Of a stretch of 64,000 bases of DNA, positions 29,285 through 36,583 are shown piece by piece; within the stretch, counting starts at the first letter, position 1; each line of letters starts with the position of its first letter. The position numbers and the translations under genes were made by a program. Source of the stretch: a virus; the IMG/VR virus record IMGVR_UViG_3300037264_003124, positions 1-64,000 of that record; one strand, written 5' to 3'. The notes under the pieces were generated by a model. It was not told the origin of the DNA. It saw only the letters and a program-made list of their open reading frames with translations, and searched no databases.

Positions 29285-30367
29285 ATGAGCAGATTCATTC
29301 TAGCGTTTCTGGTTGGCCTGTCGACGGCGGCCGGGCAGGACTTGAGCATTGAATCCAGGGACTATCTCACATTCGGCGAACGTCCAGGAATGTTTAACGG
29401 GTTCCGGCCGGGAGTAGGCATTGCGATTGCGGAGGGATGGAAAGTATGGCGAGGCGGTCAATCAATCGAGCTTCCATTCCCTGAAGTCGAAGAGGAAAAG
29501 TGGTTTTGGAATCGAGCATGGGCTCAATTCTCCGTCCCTGAATTGCAAGGGAGCATTAGTTCTGCTGTCTTGCGACTTCCATTGAGCGGTCGCACAAATG
29601 GACGTCCGCAGATGTCCGAACAAGTTGACCTCGTTTTGCACGATGTGACCCTGTGGCCACCGGAAGGATACTCAAGGTCGCCGTTTCCTACAGACGAAGA
29701 ACTCGCAAACAAAATCGCGACATGGCATGACTTTGGAAACGGAATGTTTTACGGAATGCGAGATTTTTCACCAGACATACTGACGCCGTATTGGAGTCAG
29801 CATGTACCATCTTCTGGAACTGGGTCTGATGGAACGTTCCTGCCGTATTACACTTCGCCTCCGAACTACGGGATTGTGAGTGGCGACTCACTGCCGTTTG
29901 AAAGCTGGATGTTTCACGGCCTTGGAGAGAATTACGACGATTTTTATCACGACTTCCGCCTTAGTCCCGCTGCCGTTCGGGACATCGCGAATTCTTCAAT
30001 GAGCTCCTGGATGATTGGTGCAATGTTGTCGCCGCCTACTTCCCTGACCGAAGGCGAGCAGCCCTACAGCCTGAATGAATACGCCGCAGTTTACGCCAAT
30101 GAATACCCGCTGATCCTCGACCTCACCTACGGCCCGCCCCCTCCCCTCGGCGACTTCTCCGGCAACGGCCGCGTGGACCAAAGCGACCTTGACTTCGTGC
30201 TGCTGAACTGGGGAATCTTCGACCAAGAGGAGCTAGACGCCGTGCTGATGACCTGGGGCGATGGCGGGCTAGCGGCGGCCAGTGTGCCGGAGCCGGCGGG
30301 CGTTTGGATTGCGGCGGTGGTTGTTATAATTGCGGCGTACTTCAGGAGACGGGAATGCCCACACTAG
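29285..30367 (+). CDS. Secreted PEP-CTERM protein with dockerin-like segment
   Basis: The 360-residue protein has a signal peptide (SRFILAFLVGLSTAAGQ), a large Trp/Tyr-rich beta domain and a dockerin-like calcium loop (GDFSGNGRVDQSDLDFVLL, from residue 289). Then comes VPEPAGVW (from 334), a membrane helix and RRRE, which is the PEP-CTERM sorting signal cut by exosortase. These signals need the host exosortase system. This supports a planctomycete-type host and implies that the phage displays or exports the protein on the host envelope. GGAGG precedes the start. Confidence 0.8.
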   Translation: MSRFILAFLVGLSTAAGQDLSIESRDYLTFGERPGMFNGFRPGVGIAIAEGWKVWRGGQSIELPFPEVEEEKWFWNRAWAQFSVPELQGSISSAVLRLPLSGRTNGRPQMSEQVDLVLHDVTLWPPEGYSRSPFPTDEELANKIATWHDFGNGMFYGMRDFSPDILTPYWSQHVPSSGTGSDGTFLPYYTSPPNYGIVSGDSLPFESWMFHGLGENYDDFYHDFRLSPAAVRDIANSSMSSWMIGAMLSPPTSLTEGEQPYSLNEYAAVYANEYPLILDLTYGPPPPLGDFSGNGRVDQSDLDFVLLNWGIFDQEELDAVLMTWGDGGLAAASVPEPAGVWIAAVVVIIAAYFRRRECPH

Positions 30368-31875
30368 CCGAACGCCTTCACTTGGAATTCAGCCGCCATA
30401 CGGTGCAGCGGTACGCACGGGCGCTGTCGGCTGAATTCTCCCGCCGGCAACCAATTCGCTACGGCTGGGAAAAAGTGACGTTCAACGAAGATGACCACCC
30501 TCGCGACGACGAAGGAAAGTTTACTTCGTCCGGCACGTCTGGCCACAAGAGCCTGAAGGCCGACGATATTTACACGGTCAACGACATTGAGAATATAGGC
30601 CTGTATCGCAGCTTGGTGAAGGACTTCCGACAGAATGGATGGAAGGGCCGCCCAGTTCTTGTAGTGGACATTGGCGACGGGCGTTTTCAGGCACTTACGG
30701 GAAGCCACCGTGTTATTGTCGCTCAGGAAGTCGGTATTGAAGTGCCGTCGATGGTGATTGCTGGCCAGATGGCCAAGGAAGCTGCCGAGTTGCTGTTCGT
30801 TGGCGACGAAGAGAAAGTAGCCGGATTGAGAAAGCTCGGCTTGGACTCGGAAGCGGACTTAATGGAACAAGAGAATGCGGTTCAGCACTATTCACGTCGT
30901 CTCTCCTCAGAGTTTGCGCGCCGTTCGCCGCATCGCTACGCCAAGTTTGTCGAGATCGAACATCCAAGGGATGAGGATGGGAAGTTTGCGGATGGTGGCG
31001 GATCGTCCAGTACGCAAAGCTGGTCCGGCGTCGAGTGGAAAAGCCACACGGAGACAAGCAAGACCGGCAAGACTCGTGAGACAAAGCTAGCTACGCTACC
31101 GGACGGCAAGCCGCTGCCGGAGCATATCGCCAAGCTACGTATCCCGCCAGCGTGGACGAATGTCCGCGTGAATCTCCACCCGGCGGCAGACCTCGTGGCA
31201 ACTGGAGTCGACGCCAAGGGCCGCAAGCAGGCAATCTACTCGGCGAACCACGCTACCCGACAAGCGGCGCTCAAGTTCTCTCGCATCCGCGAGCTACAAC
31301 AAAAGTTTAGCGGCATCCTGCAAGAGAATTCCCAGAATCGTGCGTCCAACAAAGAGGCGGCCGACGTGACGCTGCTTATTGCGACAACTGGTTTGCGCCC
31401 TGGATCGGAACGAGATACGAAGGCCGAGAAGCAGGCCCACGGCGCGACTACGCTACTCGGCAGACACGTCGTCATCGATGGCGACAACGTGCGGTTGGAA
31501 TTCGTTGGCAAGAAGGGAGTTGACCTGTCGATTCCGATTCACGATCCGCAGGTGAAGGCAATCTTGCGCGAGCGGATGAATCGTGTAGGACCGAACGGGA
31601 AGTTGTTCGGAATCACCGATGGACAGCTTCGCGATTACGTCCATTCTCTTGACGGCGGGGCGTTTAAGCCCAAGGACCTGCGGACCCACAAAGGCACGTC
31701 GCTGGCCGCCACCGAAGTTCGGGAGATCAAGACATTGCCCAAGAACGAGAAAGAGTACAAGGCAATCGTCCGCCAGATTGCGACGAAGGTATCTACCGCC
31801 CTTGGCAACACCCCTGCCATCGCGCTGCAGAGCTACATTGATCCAACTGTATTCGCAAAGCTGAGGGCCGCATGA
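30355..31875 (+). CDS. ParB-fold / DNA topoisomerase IB fusion with duplicated HPRD motif
   Basis: The start at ATG 30355 has AGGAG upstream. In the 506-residue protein two copies of a module (VQxYxRxLSxEFxRRxPxRY, then HPRDxxGKF) lie at 18-55 and 176-212. Between them is a ParB/sulfiredoxin-like domain (YTVNDIENIGLYRSLVKDF, then FQALTGSHRVIVAQE). Residues 250-506 are a poxvirus/bacterial-type topoisomerase IB: IPPAWTNV, TGLRPGSERD (Arg348), FVGKKGVD (Lys386/387), KDLRTHKGTSLAA (Arg443), LGNTPA (Asn485) and catalytic Tyr494 in SYIDP. The enzyme relaxes supercoils by a 3'-phosphotyrosine nick. The HPRD module also ends the portal protein. Confidence 0.85.
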   Translation: MPTLAERLHLEFSRHTVQRYARALSAEFSRRQPIRYGWEKVTFNEDDHPRDDEGKFTSSGTSGHKSLKADDIYTVNDIENIGLYRSLVKDFRQNGWKGRPVLVVDIGDGRFQALTGSHRVIVAQEVGIEVPSMVIAGQMAKEAAELLFVGDEEKVAGLRKLGLDSEADLMEQENAVQHYSRRLSSEFARRSPHRYAKFVEIEHPRDEDGKFADGGGSSSTQSWSGVEWKSHTETSKTGKTRETKLATLPDGKPLPEHIAKLRIPPAWTNVRVNLHPAADLVATGVDAKGRKQAIYSANHATRQAALKFSRIRELQQKFSGILQENSQNRASNKEAADVTLLIATTGLRPGSERDTKAEKQAHGATTLLGRHVVIDGDNVRLEFVGKKGVDLSIPIHDPQVKAILRERMNRVGPNGKLFGITDGQLRDYVHSLDGGAFKPKDLRTHKGTSLAATEVREIKTLPKNEKEYKAIVRQIATKVSTALGNTPAIALQSYIDPTVFAKLRAA

Positions 31876-32045
31876 GCGACAAAGACCCATTCAATACCGG
31901 GGCGGACGTGACGTTTCCACGCGACGCGGGCGATTGGCGCAAGGACGTCAAGGACGACGACCCAGATGACGAGGAGATTGAAACGCCGGCGGACGTAAAG
32001 GCGATTCTTGGATTCGACCCGCGCGAATTGAACGATGCAAATTGA
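31872..32045 (+). CDS. Small acidic protein
   Basis: The 57-residue frame starts with an ATGA overlap on the topoisomerase stop and runs into the next glycosyltransferase start. It is very acidic (KDVKDDDPDDEEIETPADVK). Coupled position suggests an accessory to the topoisomerase or a small spacer gene; there is no recognised family. Confidence 0.55.
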   Translation: MSDKDPFNTGADVTFPRDAGDWRKDVKDDDPDDEEIETPADVKAILGFDPRELNDAN

Positions 32046-32748
32046 GATCGTGACTCACAGTTTCGGCCCCTTCTACTTTCGCCTGCTGGATCAACAACTT
32101 CGCTCGCTCGACACAATCCCCAACGCCGCCGCGACTGTCTTCGTCTGGAAGGAGGACATGCTTTTGATTCCTGCGATCATGGGCGGAGTCATTCCACCTG
32201 GCGTCTGGTGTCCGCTCGGCAAGCCACAGCTACTCAACCGCACAATCGGCCGCAACATGGCCGCGAAGGCAACCACGGCCGATTGGATCTGGTTCACCGA
32301 CGCCGATTACCTCTTCGGACCAGGCAGCCTCGAATCGCTGGCCAACCTTGACCCGCACACGGCGTGCATGTACTACCCGCGTAGGATCATGCGGCCGGCG
32401 GCTACCGACTATTTCGAAGACTTGGCAAACGACGTGAACCCGATGGAACGCTGCACCGTGGCCCATAGGACGCCCTACGCTATCGGCGGCGCTCAGATAG
32501 TCCCAGGCCACATTGCCCGTCAGTGGGGCTACCTGGACGGCGTGCGGCGTTACCAGCAGCCTGCGACGGGCGACAAGTTCTTAGACACTCGCGGCGATGC
32601 GGCATATCGGGTTTGGCTAGCCAAGAAAACGGGACTGCCGACTATATCGGCAGACATTCCTAACGTCTTCAGACTACGGCACCGGATACCGGAGACGAGC
32701 GCGCGGAATCACCTTCTGCCGATGGTGCCAGCCCCGGCGATATCCTGA
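32035..32748 (+). CDS. Glycosyltransferase, GT2-like
   Basis: The 237-residue protein has a GT-A core: QIEIVTHSFGPFYF at the start, GRNMAAKATTADWIWFTDAD (metal-binding DAD near residue 90) and PYAIGGAQIVPGHIARQWGY. It resembles family 2 transferases acting on polysaccharide or protein acceptors. It is the last gene of the plus-strand block and converges with the cupin gene, overlapping by 80 bases. Confidence 0.7.
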   Translation: MQIEIVTHSFGPFYFRLLDQQLRSLDTIPNAAATVFVWKEDMLLIPAIMGGVIPPGVWCPLGKPQLLNRTIGRNMAAKATTADWIWFTDADYLFGPGSLESLANLDPHTACMYYPRRIMRPAATDYFEDLANDVNPMERCTVAHRTPYAIGGAQIVPGHIARQWGYLDGVRRYQQPATGDKFLDTRGDAAYRVWLAKKTGLPTISADIPNVFRLRHRIPETSARNHLLPMVPAPAIS

Positions 32749-33073
32749 CAATATCCGACTCGTCGATTTCGTGGCCTGGCAGGGCGTAGTAAGTCTCGAT
32801 GCCCTCCGTATCTTCCAGGAATACAAACCGATGCGAATGCGTGGTAATTCGCAAGACATGGCAACTTCCCGGATAAAGTTCAATGTCGTCGTCGATGGTT
32901 TCACCAATAACCAGTCTCAGGAGACCTATGCGAACGAACGTATCCTGACGCATCCACCTATGGTAATGCGTCGATGATTCCCCACATTTCATCCCCCTGA
33001 ACCCCACGACCCACACGCTCTTGTCTCGGTAGATCGTCCAGGACTCTCCCCACAGGTGTCGGTTGCCGATCAT
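32669..33073 (-). CDS. Cupin-fold protein, sugar-enzyme-like
   Basis: The start at 33073 overlaps the phosphatase stop (ATGA). WGESWTIYRDKSVWVVGFRG, then CGESSTHYHRWMRQDTFVRI and GSCHVLRITTHSHRFVFLED, give the two cupin boxes with the metal ligands HxH and a later His. Similar single-domain cupins act as sugar isomerases or nucleotide-sugar enzymes. It lies at the end of the CMP-sugar/glycosyltransferase operon. Confidence 0.6.
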   Translation of the reverse strand: MIGNRHLWGESWTIYRDKSVWVVGFRGMKCGESSTHYHRWMRQDTFVRIGLLRLVIGETIDDDIELYPGSCHVLRITTHSHRFVFLEDTEGIETYYALPGHEIDESDIVRISPGLAPSAEGDSARSSPVSGAVV

Positions 33074-33561
33074 GATCCGCTCGACTCCTCGTCGTATTGA
33101 TCCACTGACCATTCCCCCATAATGTCCATGGATGAATGGTAATAATTTCTTCCCCTCGCTAAACCAGGCACAAGTTGCAAGGCCCTAGCGTGCAATTTCT
33201 GAAGGTCATTCATGCCACGTCCCGCAAGCTCCCAGGCAGCAATAATCGCCGACGTTGGGCCGCGATGCCCGCCTAGTTGGCAATGCGTGAGAATCGGGAG
33301 CTTTTTGGACTGGAACGCTATATGGACTACCTGGCATAAGGCGGACATGTAGTGAGCGTCCACGTCTTCCCGGTCCTTTTTGGACAGTCGGAAATACAGA
33401 ACGTGGTGCGGAAGCTCCTTCAACTTTGACCAGTACACGTCTCGTCCATGCCGTGGGCTGAAGTGGTGAGCGATGTTGATAATGGTCCCGACTTTTCCGA
33501 TGCACTCGAATGGAGCTTCCCAGTTGCCGAACCAAACTTGTTCGGTCAGCTTGTGGATCAT
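33070..33561 (-). CDS. Dual-specificity / PTP-like phosphatase
   Basis: The start at 33561 overlaps the upstream stop (ATGA). The 163-residue protein contains ILTHCQLGGHRGPTSAIIAA near residues 90-110, matching the HCx5R active site of cysteine phosphatases. It also has a plausible upstream acid region (KKDREDVDAHYM). Phage-encoded DSPs may dephosphorylate host proteins, sugar phosphates or RNA 5' ends. Its place in the sugar operon favours a sugar-phosphate substrate, but that is inference. Confidence 0.7.
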   Translation of the reverse strand: MIHKLTEQVWFGNWEAPFECIGKVGTIINIAHHFSPRHGRDVYWSKLKELPHHVLYFRLSKKDREDVDAHYMSALCQVVHIAFQSKKLPILTHCQLGGHRGPTSAIIAAWELAGRGMNDLQKLHARALQLVPGLARGRNYYHSSMDIMGEWSVDQYDEESSGS

Positions 33562-34253
33562 ACAGGCACTCCTAGTTTCCGCGCCGTCTCCGTCAGAAAC
33601 GCCCGGCTGCGGTTGGGTATCGGGCTGTGCAGCACGAACGGCTGGCCGCCCGTCGTGAGGTTGGTCAGGCGGCCGTTTTCGATGCGGGCTAGATTGCGGG
33701 CCTTTTTCCATTGCCCGGCACAGCACCAAAAGAGGTCGCAGTTGTAGTCAATGTCCACCATCTGGACTGCACAAGCCGACGATAGGAACCACTGTTCATT
33801 TCTGTGAAAATCGTTCTTCATTGCACGGCAGTTCATGTCCTCGAACAACAGCCGCACGTCATGTACTTTTCCAACAAATGAACCACCGTTCGGGTAGCGG
33901 TAAATTGAATCTCCGCCATGACGTTTCGCTAGTTCGTCAAAATGCGGTTGCAAACACGGGTCGCGTTTGCGGAACCATTTCTCGCCGGCGTATGTGATAC
34001 TTTTTGTCCTAATTGGGACAGGTCGTGGGTCACGTAGGTAGATGCAGTCATGGGCATCCGTGCAAACTAGAATCTCGTCGTGGGCAAGTGGCTGAAAACA
34101 GAGCCACTCATAGAGCCACTCAATCTTACTCACCCCGCCGCGATACTCCTTGCCGATCCCAATCGGCTCGACCTCAATCCCAAAGTTCCGGGCCGACGCG
34201 AACAACAGCTCGCTCCGCTCGTCAATCTTGTTGCACCACGTCATAAAACGCAT
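33558..34253 (-). CDS. PLOD/procollagen-type glycosyltransferase
   Basis: The 231-residue protein starts MRFMTWCNKIDERSELLFAS and contains VEPIGIGKEYRGGVSKIEWL, then EILVCTDAHDCIYLRDP (a DxxD metal site) and YPNGGSFVGKVHDVRLLFED. This is the pattern of the PLOD1-3-like glycosyltransferase domain, which glycosylates hydroxylysine in collagen and occurs in giant viruses and phages. It suggests a protein acceptor. It is coupled to the phosphatase. Confidence 0.75.
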   Translation of the reverse strand: MRFMTWCNKIDERSELLFASARNFGIEVEPIGIGKEYRGGVSKIEWLYEWLCFQPLAHDEILVCTDAHDCIYLRDPRPVPIRTKSITYAGEKWFRKRDPCLQPHFDELAKRHGGDSIYRYPNGGSFVGKVHDVRLLFEDMNCRAMKNDFHRNEQWFLSSACAVQMVDIDYNCDLFWCCAGQWKKARNLARIENGRLTNLTTGGQPFVLHSPIPNRSRAFLTETARKLGVPV

Positions 34254-34257
34254 ATGG

Positions 34258-34611
34258 CTACAGCAGGCGTTGCCCCTCGATTGGTAGCGGGACGGATAGT
34301 GCGTTCTCGAATTCCCTCTCCATCTCCACCTTGTCGCGGCCACGCCGAATGAGGCCCGATAGCTCGCTTGGGCATTTCAGCAGGTCCTCTGCCGGCAAGT
34401 CCTGGAATCGCATGTAGGTGTTGAAGCCGCCTTCGCCAAGATGGTCGAGCCGCGCTACGAAGATGCAGTATCGGCCCGCGGCCAGGGCCTTGTAGACGGC
34501 ATCTTCCGGGCTCTTGATGCCGCTCTCCTCATTTGGCGACGAGGTCGTCAACTTCGTACCATCCAAAGGTATCGAGTCGTGTGGGGAAGGAAGAGATGCT
34601 GTTGACGTCAT
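34258..34611 (-). CDS. Hypothetical protein in the sugar operon
   Basis: The 117-residue frame (EDAVYKALAAGRYCIFVARL, NTYMRFQDLPAEDLLKCPSE) is plausible. Its first 28 codons lie inside the preceding gene and no ribosome binding site supports the listed start. A later TTG is possible. The function is unknown. Confidence 0.45.
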   Translation of the reverse strand: MTSTASLPSPHDSIPLDGTKLTTSSPNEESGIKSPEDAVYKALAAGRYCIFVARLDHLGEGGFNTYMRFQDLPAEDLLKCPSELSGLIRRGRDKVEMEREFENALSVPLPIEGQRLL

Positions 34612-35434
34612 ACAAACAGTCCTCGAAGGAACGAAACGGAAACGCGGTCAAACCGCTGTACTCGTAGCAATTAAACACCTTAAGGCCCGCCTTGTCAAAA
34701 TACGGGACCAAGGCCGTGTAGCACTTGTTCATGTCGCGGAAGTGCCCGTTGCACTCGATGACGCCCCCCTGATGCTTGGCCTGCATGAACCCGTAGGGCC
34801 GATCGACCGACATGTGGAAGTCGCAGCCGACCAGGTAAATTGTGCGGATGCCAAGCCGGGGGAGAATGCCGAGTATGGAAAACATCGTATTGATGACCCG
34901 CGGCCAGCCGTTGGGCTTAATGCCCGGAATTGGTTTGTCATGCTTGTCGAGCGCCAGGGCGTGTTTCTTGTCGTTCCCCTGATTCACGCTGTCGGCAGTC
35001 AGCCACGTCGACGGGTCGAAGACGTGGTTCCTCTGGTAGCCGATTACTCCCGGAAGTTCTTTTGGGTACTTACCGGTGGGTGTGAACTCTCCATTGTCGT
35101 TCCGATGATAGACGCACCAACCTTTCTTGCGATTGCTCCACATCGTCGAGGGGACGATTTTCAACATGCCAGGGTCGTTCCAAATGGCCTCGTGGAACTT
35201 GACCGGCTTGTCTGAGTGATGCCAAATGTGTGGCCGGATAGGGACGCCGCCGACGTCTGGCAGCACGCCCGCGCAGTTGTTGAAGCTGGCGATGAGGACG
35301 CCACGCTGGGCCAGCTTTTCGAGCGGCAGTTTCTTGGCGGACGGGCCACCGGCGACGAGAAAGCAGCGGCCATCTCGGTACAGCGTGTCGAGGTACAGCT
35401 CGCGGTCTTGAGAGTCTCTAAACGCGGTTCCCAT
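34529..35434 (-). CDS. DUF115/Maf-like (6-hydroxymethylpterin pyrophosphokinase MptE-like fold) protein
   Basis: The start at ATG 35434 has AAGGAAG upstream. FLVAGGPSAKKLPLEKLAQR, then GVLIASFNNC, is the Rossmann-type opening of the DUF115/Maf family. IRTIYLVGCDFHMS is its second conserved strand. Maf proteins transfer CMP-activated nonulosonic acids to Ser/Thr of flagellins. The next gene upstream makes a CMP-sugar, which fits a transferase role. A glycan-modifying alternative in the same fold cannot be excluded. Confidence 0.65.
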   Translation of the reverse strand: MGTAFRDSQDRELYLDTLYRDGRCFLVAGGPSAKKLPLEKLAQRGVLIASFNNCAGVLPDVGGVPIRPHIWHHSDKPVKFHEAIWNDPGMLKIVPSTMWSNRKKGWCVYHRNDNGEFTPTGKYPKELPGVIGYQRNHVFDPSTWLTADSVNQGNDKKHALALDKHDKPIPGIKPNGWPRVINTMFSILGILPRLGIRTIYLVGCDFHMSVDRPYGFMQAKHQGGVIECNGHFRDMNKCYTALVPYFDKAGLKVFNCYEYSGLTAFPFRSFEDCLYDVNSISSFPTRLDTFGWYEVDDLVAK

Positions 35435-36143
35435 CTTCCTTGAATTTGTCTGCGTCCTCCGGGACGTTGATGGAGCGGAGACGTCGCGGATCGATTGTGC
35501 GATGCGGATTAAAAGCTTCCCACGCATAACCTATTGCCATCGTGCGCAGTTGTTCCAAAGACTGCGATTCCTCGGCTGGCGTAGGTGGAGTCGTCAAGTA
35601 TTGCTCCAAGAGAGCACCGTCGTACAAGTAACATCCTACGTGACGCTGCCTGCCGTCTGACTTTGATTCCCCACGACGGAACCAACGAATAGCACCATCG
35701 CACCAAATGTTTTCCTCCCAGTCGTGCATGAGCATGTACTGGGCAATAACGGAGTTTGGATTGCCCCAATCTGAATCTGCACAATGGCTGACCAAGGTTG
35801 CTGGCGATTCCATGCCGGTCAAAATACCAAGGTCGTCAGGTCGCAAGTCCGGCTCGTCACACTGCAACACGACGACCCGGTCCCACTTCTCTTCACGGTT
35901 GGCCAACGCAGCCCGCTCCGTTCCATTGCGGCACTGGTCCGTATGTCGCCGCGGAACGCCGTTTTCGTGACACCACTTGTAGATTTCCATGTCGCTGGTG
36001 GCCACGACGTAGGGCATCCCCGTGCCCTTTGCACACTCGACAGCGTAGGAGAGGAGCGGCTTTCCGCCGACGAGTGCCAGCGGCTTGCCGGGGAAGCGGG
36101 TGGAGTGGAGATGGGCGGGGATAATTACGCCGGTAATCGACAC
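35418..36143 (-). CDS. kdsB: CMP-Kdo synthetase-like cytidylyltransferase
   Basis: The protein begins (GTG start, AGGAG upstream) ITGVIIPAHLHSTRFPGKPL then ALVGGKPLLSYA. This is the nucleotide-binding loop of KdsB (IPARxxSxRxPGKPL). TSDMEIYKWCHENGV, then GTERAALA and VVVLQCDEPDLRPDDL, follow in family order. KdsB couples CTP and Kdo to CMP-Kdo. At 241 residues it is full length. It would supply a CMP-activated keto-sugar to the neighbouring DUF115/Maf-like transferase, using Kdo from the host pool. Confidence 0.85.
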   Translation of the reverse strand: MSITGVIIPAHLHSTRFPGKPLALVGGKPLLSYAVECAKGTGMPYVVATSDMEIYKWCHENGVPRRHTDQCRNGTERAALANREEKWDRVVVLQCDEPDLRPDDLGILTGMESPATLVSHCADSDWGNPNSVIAQYMLMHDWEENIWCDGAIRWFRRGESKSDGRQRHVGCYLYDGALLEQYLTTPPTPAEESQSLEQLRTMAIGYAWEAFNPHRTIDPRRLRSINVPEDADKFKEDGNRV

Positions 36144-36186
36144 GACAGCTTGCTCCTGTCCGTTGTTCCTAATGGTGGAGGATTGG

Positions 36187-36579
36187 TCACGCTACGGCTT
36201 CGGCCACGGGTTTATATTCTGAACAGTCCAAGCAGGAATGATAACCAGGACTGACGTTCCAAGGCAAGCAAACCGCGTAAATATCGCAGGCGAACAGCGC
36301 CCGCAGCCCGCCACCACACCCGCCGCATTCGACGCTCTCGCCCGTGGCCTTGTGCTGGTAGATGCACGGAAATCGATAGGTATCCCGTCCCGGTTGGCGG
36401 CTTGGTTCAGAGCGCGCAGGCCGCTGATCCTCCGGTACGCCCGACCAGCATTCGGCGTGGCATCGATCCAACGGGTAGTCAGCGGACGGAACCCGAATGG
36501 TATTGGCACACCCCGGATTCGTGCAGCGGACCAAGGTTGGATCGCTCGTTCTCTCGAAAACGCATTGCATACGTCCCAT
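36187..36579 (-). CDS. Cys-rich small protein
   Basis: The start at ATG 36579 has AGAGGA upstream. The 130-residue protein has CTNPGCANT, CHAECW, ECGGCGGG and CLDC, at least ten cysteines likely forming zinc knuckles or disulfides. It follows the first polyserine protein, whose C-terminal domain is also Cys-rich. The function is unknown. Confidence 0.55.
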   Translation of the reverse strand: MGRMQCVFERTSDPTLVRCTNPGCANTIRVPSADYPLDRCHAECWSGVPEDQRPARSEPSRQPGRDTYRFPCIYQHKATGESVECGGCGGGLRALFACDIYAVCLPWNVSPGYHSCLDCSEYKPVAEAVA

Positions 36580-36583
36580 TCCT

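Noticed and set aside
30325-30330. Promoter (TATAAT) before the topoisomerase fusion
   Set aside because: The -10 is perfect but no -35 lies at a suitable distance, and the site is inside the membrane-helix codons of the PEP-CTERM gene.
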